Assembly: GCF_014905175.1 (NCBI RefSeq)
Contig: NC_057792.1
Location: 7,626,001-7,690,000, forward strand
DNA: 64,000 nucleotides
DNA from: Aphidius gifuensis
Lineage: Eukaryota; Arthropoda; Insecta; Hymenoptera; Braconidae
Direction of reading: 5' to 3'
A program made the position numbers and the translations under genes. How positions within the stretch are numbered: the first letter of the stretch is position 1; every line of letters begins with the position of its first letter. Below the pieces are notes generated by a model. That model made no database searches. It saw only the letters and a program-made list of their open reading frames with translations, and was not told the DNA's origin. Shown here one piece after another: positions 12,909-25,105 of the stretch.

Positions 12909-13438
12909 GTCCATAAATCTTTTTTTTTTTTTATTAAATTTTAATGCACTTTTATTGATTTTAAAATGTATCCAAAAATTGTAATTAAGCTTTCTTTTTA
13001 TATTAATTTTTAATTGTTACCAAATAAATTTTTAAAAATGTATAAATTTTGAAATTTGGACTTTTATAGATATTTAAAAATAATGACAGTTTTTTTGGAC
13101 GGAATATAAAAAAAACGAGGTAAGTAAATGAAAATGAACGCATTGGTTTTTTGATCAAGAAACGAAACTGGAATGTTGTTTGGCTGGTATGCAACAAAAG
13201 AGAATGGAAGACGAGTATCATCGACCGTTTCAATACCAACGAAATACATTTTTTCTGACGTACAGAAATTCCAATTTTTTTATTTTTTTTACAATCAAAC
13301 AAAATTACAATATTACTCACTGTTTATATCTGTCGTTTTATACGTATTTTTATAGGAAATGGTTAATTTTTTTAATGATAAAAATTTAATTTACATGGGA
13401 GAGCATTGATAAAAATAAATAAAAAAATAAAAACTTAC

Positions 13439-13504
13439 AGATTCAAAGTTTTTTTCCAGATCGTAAACACGTCTGTTTACAAAATTATTCTTTTGCACAT
13501 CCAT
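13439..13504 (-). CDS. Candidate alternative first exon of Sarm/Ect4 (22 codons)
   Basis: ATG followed by 22 open codons (MDVQKNNFVNRRVYDLEKNF and two more) ending at a GTAAGT donor in phase 0. An in-frame TGA immediately precedes the ATG, so the exon must begin translation here. Joining to the downstream Sarm exons is inferred from strand and phase. Confidence 0.55.
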
Positions 13505-16500
13505 TCATTAATATTTAATTTTAAAACAATTTTCAATGGTATAATAATTAATTAAAATTAATATACAGATAATTATTTTAATTTTGTTTTGTTATGTTTT
13601 TCACGTGCAAATTATAATATTCACATTTCTTCTTCCAAAATTACGTGTCACGAAAAGTACGATTATTAATAAATTATAATAATTAATATGTATTTATTTA
13701 TTTATCAAAATATACAGAGAAAAGAAAAACAATTGAGTCTGTTTGACTCGAGAAACTTTGTATGACTGTTGTGAAATCAGCTGTGACCACACCGTTTTAA
13801 TTCTTATGAAGGTATACCCGATGCATGATTCATCGTGAGTAAACTATATGAACAGTCGTTATATGAAGAAAACTCGTACAGGTGTGTGTACATAATAAAA
13901 ATCATTTCTCAAACATCAAAAAACATGAGGAGTCAAAAATGAAGTTTGTCGAAATTTAATTCACCTATAGCTATTTTAATTCACCGACAAACTTATCTCA
14001 TAATGAATTTTTAATTTTTTTTTCATCAATCATCTCATCATTTTGCACATTACATCAACATAAATTTTATTTTATGTGAACTTTTAAATTATTTTTGAAT
14101 AAAAACTTGTTTTTATCATATGCATAATAATTTTTTTTTTTTTTTTTCAATTTTAATTATTCAATTTTTGCATGAATGATATATATGTATATCGTTACTA
14201 TATTATGAAATATGATAACTCTTGTTCCTATCTCAACATCAAGAAGATAAATAAAAACAATATGAAAAATAAAAAAATCAGAGTTTAAAATCACTGGCGT
14301 CTCTTCGTCATCCGATGAGTGCGTGACTCATTCCTCGTGTGTCTCGACACGCTCCAACATTCTCCTTCTCATCGTCATTTTAACCATCACCCAAGACATG
14401 TATTTTTTTATCTTATTTTAGAATTTTTTTTTTTTTTAATTTGCCAAGTTCGGTATGTTCTTTCTTTTTTTCCACTCATACAGTACCAAGAAAACGATTT
14501 AACAAAAAAAAAAAAATATCAAATCGTTACCTTGTTATCTACTTATATCAATTGACATCAGAATAAAAAAAAATTTATTAGAAAATAAAACTAATATTAT
14601 CAATAATATACTTTTTTATATACATATTTAAGCATAGTTGTTTTTTTATATTGAGTTATCAGTTTAAAAAAGACTGAAAGATTTTAAACTATTATTTCAG
14701 ATTTTAGCAAATTTTTTACTCTTATTTTTATATATGGTTATTTAATATTTTTATAAATAAAAATATAAAACGTCCTTGTACTTCCGGTTACTGTGAATCA
14801 CGTTCATTCATCCGGTCTTTCATTCATTCCCCCTTCCTACGACCAATTTCTTATCAATTACGTAACAAGATCCAAGAAAATGTCAGACAAATTATTCTAT
14901 GAATTTATGTTTTGAGTCAACATGTAAAAATAACATGTGTATTTTATATTTTTTTAATATTGTTATAATGTTTAATAAATAATAGAAAAATTATTTTTTA
15001 AATAAATAGTAGAGATGTCTCTTTCACTGTGTTTTTTTTTCGATTGGTTTAGAGTATATCTCCTCTCTTTTTATCACATATTTGTGTGAGTCATTCAGGT
15101 ATATACATATTTTTCTTTTTAACCTTTATCCTCATCATTAAAGATGAAACAATTTTGAATTGAGCGATACTTTTTAAAGTTATTTTACATTATATTTTAC
15201 AGTTTAAAATTTTTTGACTATCAAAAATGATAAATTAACGTTTTTTCTGAGTTTAATTTTGAGTAATATGTTTTACATTTTCTTTGTTTTAATTTAATAC
15301 ACAAGCCTTCAAGTTAAAAAAACTTGTATAAAGAAATGAATACTTATTAATTTATTAATTAGCTTTTTATAGTATACATTTTTATAATTTCTTTATAATA
15401 AATAGTATATCAAGTACCTTGAAATGATTTCTCGAAAATTTAAGGATATAAAACACTAGCTTTCTCTCTGGATGTGCTAATTGTGAATGGAATTCAGATT
15501 CCAAAAATAATAATAATAATTATTCATTTATTTTATTAAATTATTATTTTAATAAATGAAAAAAATTTTTTAAAAGTTATATGATGTTAAATATTCGATA
15601 TAGTTATATTTTTAAAATACTCATTAAAAAATAAAAAATTATATTTCTCTAAGCTTTATTATCTATCTAATGAATAAAAGTTGAAATTAAAAAAAAATAT
15701 AATTAAAACTATAATTTTTTTTTGTTCACTATATGCTACTTTTTTTTGTTTTGGTAACGAACAATGGTGATAATGAATTGAAGAGTTTCCGGTGATGAAT
15801 TGCTCTCAATTATTTTGAGAGCATAGGGTCATGAATAATATACAAGACACATATATAGTTGTAAATAAAAGTCAGTCTTCTTTGACTCGTGTGACAATTA
15901 AGGGTCCGGATGCAATAACTCGATGATGGCAGTAATATATCTTGACGCTCACAAAGTATATCAAGTTTCTTTCCTTATTAGTATCACGCATTCAATTGTA
16001 AATTTAATAACTAAATAGTATATTTATATTATTAAAATTTGATATCTACAAATATAACAAATTCTTCATTAAAAAAATTGGTCTCAATCATTATTATTTT
16101 TATTATTAATAATAATAATTCAAAAATTCTCAATACAAGATATATAAATCTATAAATAATTTTAGACATAAATTAACCAAGGAATTTTATGTTAACCCCT
16201 TATCGTTTGATAAGTTGAAAAAGTACTCGAAAATCTAGGTCTAATGGGTTTTATATATTTATAAATAGACTGGGGCTTTCTGGTTCGTATATATTTTCGT
16301 GTACGATATGTGTTGAAAACACATTGAAATTAAATTCTAGAAATATAAGAAAATTTATAATAAATATACCAGTAAGTTTAAAATTATTATTTAATATTTT
16401 ATTATCAATTAATTAATAAATAATTGATAATTTTCTATTTACAAATTTAAAAAAAATAATTTTAGTTTTTTAAATTTATATAAAATTAAAATATAAAAAT

Positions 16501-17449
16501 AATATAATTATTAAAAATTGTCATGATTTATTAAGAGTGTAACAAGACTAATAATATATAGAAAAAAAAATATGTTTTTAAAATATAAACATGTGGATGA
16601 TAATAATAATTGGAATTATTTTGATTTTGGGATGAAAGTGCATAAAAATAAAGATAATTAATAAAAATATAATAAAATAATTTACAATAACTCAATAGAT
16701 GTTATAGTAATACTACATTATTATTAATTTTAATTTTTTTAATAAACAATTTGATTATTGTAAAATAGCAACTGCAAAACACATGTTATATATTTTTTAT
16801 TTCAGTTTTGTTTAAAAAAAAAAAAAACATATTTTCTAATTGGCTTTGAAGCGTGAATGCTATCAAGTTTTAGTTAACATGTATAAATATTATCGATACA
16901 TTTTTAAAGAATATGTGAATGTACTGTCAAGTGTTGGAACAAAATAAAAAATTTATTATTGGATAAAAACAGGATCATAAGATGTGATTATAACGAGTTT
17001 ACTTGCCTCAATTGTAAATGTCAGTAAACAAGTAAGTAAATTTTTTTCATTTTCAATATAATCAACTTATTTTATTCCTCCAACATTTTTTAATGAGTAA
17101 TCAACAATGGTTGTTGATTTTTTTATTTTTAGTTTGTATAAATAATGACATAGATTAAATTTTTGACATAAAAAAAAAAGTTTTTTAAATTTCTTTTTAT
17201 CAATATATTTATGACGTTTTTTTAAATGTTTAAAAAAATATATTTATAATATTTTTTTTTTCAAGCAACGATATATAAATGTCAGAGACATAAATTATAT
17301 TTTTTTTTTTTATAATTGTCATGAGCATAACAATTAATAATATTTATAAAAATAACAACACAGTAAACTAAAAATAATTTCTATCTTTATATTGGAGTAT
17401 TTTAAAAATTTGTTTTTAACGTAACAGTTATTTTTTTTTTTCTGTTTAC
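13505..17449. other. Sarm upstream/intronic DNA without supported genes
   Basis: AT-rich sequence. A pyrimidine-rich, GC-richer block at 14290-14400 and another at 15760-15960 could be regulatory, but carry no recognised motif or usable exon. Confidence 0.4.
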
Positions 17450-17509
17450 CTTTGAATGATTATTATTAGATGAAAATTTTCTTCGTAGTGTTGGATCGCA
17501 CGACGACAT
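17450..17509 (-). CDS. Candidate alternative first exon of Sarm/Ect4 (20-28 codons)
   Basis: ATG at 17509 opens 20 codons (MSSCDPTLRRKFSSNNNHSK) ending at a GTAAAC donor in phase 0. A second in-frame ATG lies eight codons upstream (17533), so the start is ambiguous. About 390 bases upstream is an ACGCATGCGCA sequence resembling an NRF-1/erect-wing site, consistent with a promoter. Joining to Sarm is inferred. Confidence 0.52.
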
Positions 17510-17898
17510 TATAATGCTTTTGTTGATAACCATTGCACCGTGATAACCAAAAATAAAAATAATAAAATTCCTTGTATTTTAATTTTGACGTCACACTTCT
17601 TGTCTTGAATATTGACGTTGACAATATTATTATTTTCAAGGCTCAAGGCCCCTTTAATCCCATTGATAATATATTTACAAAAATAATACACAACATTAAA
17701 CTTAAAATTATCAAAATAATAACATTAACAATACACTTTTTGATATAAATTATATTATTCTTTTGTTTAACGGTATTATTACGACAGCTCACTCACACGC
17801 AATTGTAGAATAACACTGAGACTGCGCTCAAGCCTGTCACTTATAAGTTATAATCTCCCTCTTTCTTTGTGTAAACCAATAAAATATAATAATTTTAT

Positions 17899-17911
17899 AC
17901 GCATGCGCAAA
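17899..17911. promoter_or_regulatory. NRF-1/erect-wing-like palindrome upstream of a Sarm first exon
   Basis: ACGCATGCGCA matches the GCGCATGCGC-type core bound by NRF-1 family factors (erect wing in flies). It sits about 390 bases upstream of the candidate first exon at 17509 in a GC-richer, T-poor stretch (17780-17960). The role is inferred from motif and position. Confidence 0.4.
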
Positions 17912-20089
17912 ACAATATGTGTGTTTCGAGTCGAAACTTTCGACCTTCTAAACTGTTCAAACACACTGAATTCATATCTCTTTATTCCTCGAATTTTTTC
18001 TATGATTATTAAAGATAAATAAATATATTCAAACTTGATAATAATTAATTTTAAAAATTCTAGAATTTTTTCTATTTTTTTAACATTCTATTAATTGATT
18101 TTATTTATTTTTAGTACAATTTTCAAGTGGCTAGATAAATATATGATTTAAATTATTTTTTTTCATATAATAAATTGAAAAAAAACTAAAATTTAGATGG
18201 AATTTTGTTTACTTTAATTACAGGTAAAAAAAATATAATAACAGCTACATTATTAATTGAAAAAAAAAACAAAAAATTAATCTCATTTGAAAATAAAAAT
18301 ATTGTTTTTATTTTTTAACATATTGAAATTGATTGTTTATTTTTATTTTTTCTAGGAAATTTTATACGTGGGATTAAAATATTACAAATGTAAAATGAAT
18401 AATTATTTTTATACTGTGATTTCGGCCGAGGTCTCATTCACGACCCGTGCAAAAAAAGCTTGATTAATAATCAAAATAATAATAATAATAAATTATTAAA
18501 AATTATATATAAAAAGACAAAGGACAACGATGGAATGTAACACAAAGTGATTGATGCCTCTTTTATGATTTTTTTTTCATCACGTTTTACTTTATTATTC
18601 AAAAAAAATTGCGTAAGAAATATTTCATATATAAAGCTGGAACAATGCTAAATTTTTATTTTTATAAATTCTAATAATACATATATAAAGTTAAATTTAA
18701 TTCTTATTATTTTTGAAAGTAAATATTAAAAAAAAAAACTAATATTAATTTATATTTTTATTTATAAACTCGTGATAAATAATAATTGGACAAGGAAATT
18801 ATAAAATATACAGTAGTTGACACTTCGAGTCTATTACAATTGTAAATATGACAGAAGATCATGATAGATTAAATAAACTAGACAGTTGATTGGATGGTTT
18901 TTTGCTAATTATTACACTAGACAGAAACTTCCGAATTAAGAACACAGTCGTAAAATAATAAAAAGTTAAAAATACAAGACAATAATCAAGATTATCATTA
19001 TTCATTATTATAGTTTATCACCATTTTTATATTAAACTTTATTATTATTTATATTTTTATTGTTATCCTTATTAAATTAAACTGGTTGGCAATTTTTGCA
19101 GTAGAATTTTAAACTCGCAGTATAGAAATATTCGTCTGCTTTTAGCGGACTTTTTAAAAAACCTTTTTTTTTGTTTTTATAAATTTCAATAGTATATATT
19201 TAATTTAATTTATTATATTATACTATATTTTTTTATCTTTATTTAAAAAAAAACATCATAATTTTTTATTTCAATATATATATGAATTAAAGTTTGTTGA
19301 ATATTTCTTGCATTTTTTTTAATCATAAAAATTTGATAAAAGTAGGTCAAAATTATCACGATGTCGCACATATTTTTCCTCATTCATTTTACATTAATTT
19401 TTTCATGATGCTAAGATCAGCAAATTTGAAACTCAGGACGTAAATGCATGTTATTTATATATCACGGTTCACTTCAGTATATACAATACGTATAAAAAAA
19501 AAAATAAAAATAACAATAAACAAAGCAAATGTCAAGAAAAAAAAAAAGCTAGTGATAAAACCGGCCTAATTATTTAAACAGTATACGTGTTAAGGAACTG
19601 GCCGTTGAACCTGCAGGGGATGTTGCAGGTATCTTTGAAATATAGAACCTTTTTTTTTTTTTATTTAAACCCTTAAATTTATTTATTAAAAATAAATCAA
19701 TCCTCATTAAAGCCTAAAAGATGCACACATATCTATGAGGTAGCTGTCTAGATACGCCTGTTTTTAATCCAGTCACACTTTTCATAATTATAATATTAAT
19801 TTCATAATAAATAACCGTCATCGATACATTGTTTTAATATAAATTTGAAATAATAATATTAATGAAATTATTATTACTCTTACATGTTAAAAAAAGGTGA
19901 AATTCAAGGCTCATGACAAAAAAAAAATACATATTCTTCTACTTGAATCTATAAAGAAATTAATATATATTATTTATATAAATACTCTCAAAACATACAA
20001 CCCTTTTCAAATGCTTATATGGCATGTTTAAATAGAAATTAACTTTGAAGTAAAATAAATTTAAGATTAATCAGAGAGTGAGATTTCAG

Positions 20090-20129
20090 GCGCCTCAATA
20101 AAACACTGAGATCCCGGTCCGCCCACCTG
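20090..20129 (+). other. Possible internal exon of an unidentified plus-strand transcript
   Basis: Forty bases, strikingly GC-rich for this region, bounded by TTTCAG and GTAAGT. One plus frame is open (RLNKTLRSRSAHL) but no partner coding exon was found. A non-coding RNA exon or a chance pairing are both possible. Confidence 0.22.
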
Positions 20130-21766
20130 GTAAGTGATAATAATTTACTTTGAAAACTATATACATACATCTCTTATATTCATCTGAAAAATTAAAAATT
20201 AAAAAAAAAAACCATTTCTGATATTCAATTCTAAAAAGGATTTGACTTGTCAAGTATAAGTGAATTACGATTAAAACCTGAAGTCAAATGACTAGATTTT
20301 TTTTTTTTTTTCCTGCAGACAATTATAAAAATAAAAATACAAAATATCTTGCGGTCATATAGATTTAATTTTCCAGACAAGACATAGAGATTTTGATAAA
20401 TTATAAAATGAAAATATTCATTAAAACAATTAAAATGTAGTTGCGAATATAAGTAGAAAAATATATAAAAAGATTTATCTATTTTGATGATGGCTGATGG
20501 CATAAATACGGTCATGGATATCAGGCTTTTGTAAAAAAAAAAAAAAATTAAACTCAGACATAAGTTTATAATAAAATGAATAAAATAATAAAATATTAAA
20601 AGAAAATAACATATGTGGATTATGAGTGTTTAACTGATGATGATTGATGACTCGTTTACCTTTCATTATGAAATCAAAGTGTGATATTTAAATCTATTAA
20701 AATTCACAAAGTTATAAAATTAAAAAAAAATCCCTATACAGTTTTCCACAATGTTTCAAGTATTTTTTTTTAATTCATAAGAAAAATTTATTACTATTTT
20801 AATCTTGAAAATGAAAAAAATTGTAAACCTTTTTCTTAAATTTTATTATCAGCTGTGTATTTATGAAAATATGACTCTGGATAATGCTCGAGCCTTATCA
20901 GATCTGGATAATTTTGTAGCGGAGTAATTACAGAGTCCTATTCAATACTATTTTTATTAAATGGAATATTTATTTAAATTGTAACAATAAACTTTACTCA
21001 GTGGGCGAAATACTAAATCTGGAAAGACACCTCAGGTATTATATCTATTGTCTATTTGAAAATATAACTACATAAAATTGCCACACGCACACAATGTTCA
21101 AATAAATAATTAATAAATGTTTTATTTGCTTAAGAATAATGCCACTTATCAATTTCAAAAATTGTGTAGGCGAATAAATGACTATCATATTAAATGCAAT
21201 AAAAAATTAAGAGTTATAAAAATCTTTTGAAATAAATTTTTAAGATTATTTAAAATGATAATTAAATTATTAAAAATATAATTTTTCATTTAAATAAATA
21301 TAAATAATAATACAAAAAGAAACAAGATGTGTTTTTCTTTTTTTTTTTTTTTTTTTCTTTTATTCTAAAAAAAAAAAATAAATAAATAAAATGCGTCCTC
21401 AAAATAGCATAGACGTCGGGGCGCAGGTCAACTTCTATTTTCATGTTTTTTTAGTTACCCTGAAAATAGAACCTCCACAAAAAAAAAAATTTAACAAAAG
21501 AAAAAAAACGTTTCAAAGTTTATAAAGAAAAAAAAAAAACTGCATAATTCTTGAAATATTAAAATGAAAAAGCGTGATCAAAGTACGAATGAATAAATAA
21601 GGGTAATTAGTTAAAGTGAAAAAAAAAAAATTTACAGGACACTGACACTTGAAAGGTTGACCAAGTGTCGCTTTGAAACAAAAAATCATGAATGAAAAGG
21701 AAATATAATATTAAAAATAAATAAATAGAATAATAAAAAAAAAAATCAAAGTAAAAGTAGACTTAC

Positions 21767-21814
21767 ATATCGAATTGAACCAAGTGCAATAGGTGTCGAT
21801 AATTCATCGGTCAT
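21767..21814 (-). CDS. Candidate alternative first exon of Sarm/Ect4 (16 codons)
   Basis: ATG followed by 16 open codons (MTDELSTPIALGSIRY) ending at a GTAAGT donor in phase 0. An in-frame TAA lies about 30 bases upstream of the ATG. It sits in AT-rich DNA but is itself GC-richer and codon-like. It is short, so chance cannot be excluded on its own; the case rests on the repeated pattern across the locus. Confidence 0.5.
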
Positions 21815-22926
21815 GATAAAGAACAAAAACCGATATATCGTTATAAACTTAAAGACCGGTTTTTAAAAAGCAAAAAAGATCGCATCCGGTCGCCCACGTT
21901 TTTCATATACACACATTATCATTGTGTTAAAAATCATGCGTGTATATATACGCATAGAAATTAAATGAAATAAAAAATTATAAATGTATATATCATATAT
22001 TTTATATTATGGCTTTGACTTTTTATATACTTCATATTTAAGCCGGTTTTCCATTCATATCGACGACCCACTTGCTCTTCGTTCTATTTATTATACAATT
22101 TTTTAAAAAATTTAAACATAAAGTGAGCAAACATAAAAAATCTTAGCAACACACAAAGAGCAATTAGAATAATGATGATTTTTTTTTGTCATTTAGCAAA
22201 TAAACTTTTTTGCAAAACTCATTATTAATTAATTCAGACTTTTTAGAAATTTTAAAAATAGCCTTGAATTGATTGATGATGATATAAATTATATTTTTTT
22301 TATAAAATATAAAAAAAATGATTGTAAAAAATTTATATAGATATAATATTTAAACTAAAAAATAAATATATAAATATTTTTTTTAATTTAATTAATAAAA
22401 AATATTTTTTATATTTTATTGTAATATAAAAAACTAGCTTTTATATATTATTTAATATTAAATTATATAATTTATTCAACATGTTATGAAATATAAATAT
22501 AATATTTATACAAAAATAAAAACATTATTATTTTATCATTAAAATAAATATTGACTATTTAATTTATAAAAAATGAACACTTAAAAATAATGCATCTTTG
22601 GGTTATTTTAAAACGATAAGAAAATGCAATGATATATTTATATCCAAAGCTCTAGAGCATGCCACTCAAACAGTATTTTTTTTTAATTTTATTATTTTCT
22701 TAAATAACCCAATAATATATCGCACAATTTTTTTCAATTTACTTACAAATAAAGCTGCAATAAAAAATAAAATAAAAGAAAAAAGGAAAATATAAAAAAT
22801 AATATTAACAAAAATATCAAAAATTAAAAATAGATTTAAAGTCCAACGACCTCCGCCATTTTGATTATTATTTATATTTAAAATTAAATTTACTATATTC
22901 ATAAAAAAAGGTTTTAATTAACTTAC

Positions 22927-23028
22927 AAAATGTTCTCTGTTATCTAAGGGATCACGACTTCCGACTTCCGGATCAGTGATACTTCGCCGAAAAGGTCGGG
23001 ATTCCCTTGTTGCAATTGTAGTCCTCAT
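22927..23028 (-). CDS. Candidate alternative first exon of Sarm/Ect4 (outermost, 34 codons)
   Basis: An ATG opens 34 codons that run directly into a GTAAGT donor in phase 0, the phase accepted by the Sarm exons at 8467, 7507, 6221 and 5439. The peptide starts MRTTIATRESRPFRRS and is basic. An in-frame TAA lies upstream of the ATG, so it behaves as a first exon rather than an internal one. Its GC content is higher than the flanks. No RNA evidence is available, and joining to Sarm about 14 kb away is inferred from strand and phase. Confidence 0.55.
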
Positions 23029-23260
23029 TTCATCGTTGAATATTTTTATTAATTTGAATTATTATTTAAACTTTTTTTTTTTAAATTACAATATTCGACA
23101 CAATTTAAAAAACAAAATTTATAAATCACTTTATTATCTATCCTAAAGTTTTTAAACATAATAGTTTTAAATTATATTTACGTTTATAATATATTTATTG
23201 ATATAACTTGGATAAATCTTTTTCAAAAATTATGATAAATAAGTATGTGGTAAATTCGAC

Positions 23261-25105
23261 ATGGCGTCGCGAACATTACTAAAAGGAATCTTGCTGGTGA
23301 GTGTATGTACTGTTGAGTTTGTAAGATCTAAGTCTGTGGGGATATGAAACGAAGTAAGTATACAGACAAAAATAAAAGTAATATAATAAAAAAAATTTGT
23401 CTTGTGTGTATATATGAGAATAAAATAAAAAGATATCGATTCTTCAACTTTCCAAGAATCTGGATGGAAAGTGTGATCTTGATTGAAAAAATTGTATTGT
23501 ATTCAATCTTAAAAATTTTCATATAATTCTATCTTTAATCACTTTTTTTTTTTTTGGCAACATGTAAATTGCAGGAAAATATAAAACATTTCTAATACTA
23601 ATTATTGATTCTTATTTTGGAAAATCTTCAAATTATATCCCTTGATAATAATCTTTGTAAAAGTATAATCTCTGTTTTTTAAAATATTTTTATTAAGGCG
23701 GCAATATAGCATAGCAAAATAGTAGAACCATATAAAAAATTGCATGTAACTAAAATATGATTTATTTTTTTTGAATAATTAATTTATGACTCAAGCTGCG
23801 TGACCTTGAACATAGTTAAATAAATGTCTAGATAAATTTATAGTGTTGTTATATTTAAACGTTCAATTGTCAATTAAGACAAATCGAAGGCGGCAAAAAT
23901 ATATTCCTATTTCTAGTTTCTATACAGATATAAATTACTTGTTTCAAAGCTACACCGCCGTACTCGTAAAATTTCCAATTATTTTTATTTTTTTTTTCCA
24001 ATTACAAAAAAGAAAAATTTATATATTATATTCTTTTTTGTTTTTAGTTTACAGATGGCACAAAAAAAAAAAAAATGAATAAATAAAATAACAGCAACAT
24101 AAGCAGAGTGACGCAGGTGTCTTTATGTGCACGCAGAAAATAATGATTTATAAACAAAAAAATCATTGTTATTATGGTTTAATATTTTTTTAGTTTCCAT
24201 TACTTTAAGTTGCGTGATATTTAAATAAATAAAAGTATACAAATTAAATGATGGATCTTATAGCACACAAATTGTGTGGATTCTTATCAAGTTTTTCATG
24301 CGGAACTGAGTCATTTATACACGGAGAGAAATCCGCAGCAAATAATGCTGTAGAGTATCAAACAAATTTTACTGTAGTCTACTGGAAATTGAGAAGTTGC
24401 GTGGGGAGGCCACCAGGATCGACTAGAATTTCCTACTACACTACAGTAATTTTAATCTAAACAAAACAAAAAAACGTCACAAAAAATTAAATAAAACCTT
24501 ATTATTTAAACATCAGAATAAAAATGTAATGTGTTTATTAATTTTAAAAAAATAAACCATTTTATAATTTTCATGTGTTTCACCGTATTTTTATTTAAAT
24601 TCATGAATAAAAAAAACAATAAACTTTTAGAAGAGGTTAGGAACACACTGATTTCAATAAATATTCGTGTCATCTGGGGAAAAACCTGCTGTACACTACA
24701 GTAATTTCTGCATAAAGTATACCATTAACTCGAGACTTCCAAAAATTCCGGTAGACTACAGTAAAAATTGATGAAATATACAATAATTCATAATAAGTGG
24801 GAATTAGTTGCTTTAATGACGTCAGCTATGATTTTTACGATACCACTACAGTAATATTTGGTGCGGATTTCTCTCCGTGTAGCAATTAGTATTTTCTCTT
24901 CTTTTTCAATCGTATAACGATAATATAAGTTTGATTATTTTATATTTTTAAAGATTAACATTCAGAGAGAATTCAAGAGAATTTGTATCTTGGTGAATTG
25001 CGAAGGTCGTGTGCTCGTTTTGCAGAATTGATTTTACAACGGCGGCAAATTGTAAAAAACAGTTCAGAAGATTGTTGCACAATATTGGCGGCAACCTCAG
25101 AATAA
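23261..25105 (+). CDS. Candidate small two-exon gene, function unknown
   Basis: ATG at 23261 opens 12 codons (MASRTLLKGILL) to a GTGAGT donor. A second exon at 24968-25105 stays in phase 0 for 45 codons (containing LYLGELRRSCARFAELIL, then SSEDCCT) to TAA. The 57-residue product is basic, with an amphipathic start that could be a mitochondrial or helical N-terminus. I do not recognise a family. It is head-to-head with the Sarm exon at 23028, about 230 bases away, so the two could share a promoter. The intron carries a 562-bp MITE. Both exons are GC-richer than their surroundings, but the acceptor is not strong and other donors exist in exon 1 (for example near 23321). Confidence 0.38.
24319..24880. 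mobile_element. MITE-like element with ACACGGAGAGAAATCCGC terminal inverted repeats
   Basis: The ends are near-perfect inverted repeats: ACACGGAGAGAAATCCGC at the left and its complement at the right (GCGGATTTCTCTCCGTGT). Several internal CTACAGTA motifs occur in both orientations. There is no transposase ORF, so it is non-autonomous. No clear target-site duplication was found. The superfamily is not assigned. Confidence 0.75.

Noticed and set aside
13003..13390. Overlapping open frames on both strands around 13.0-13.4 kb, one with an ATG and codon-like composition
   Set aside because: All frames are open at once, no consistent splice partners exist, and the ends decay into Phe/Tyr runs. Probably chance in a GC-richer patch.
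20231..20666. Minus-strand frames near 20.2-20.7 kb, one with MKG at a GTAAAC donor
   Set aside because: The ATG exon would be only seven bases and in phase 1, which fits no Sarm acceptor. The peptides are low-complexity.
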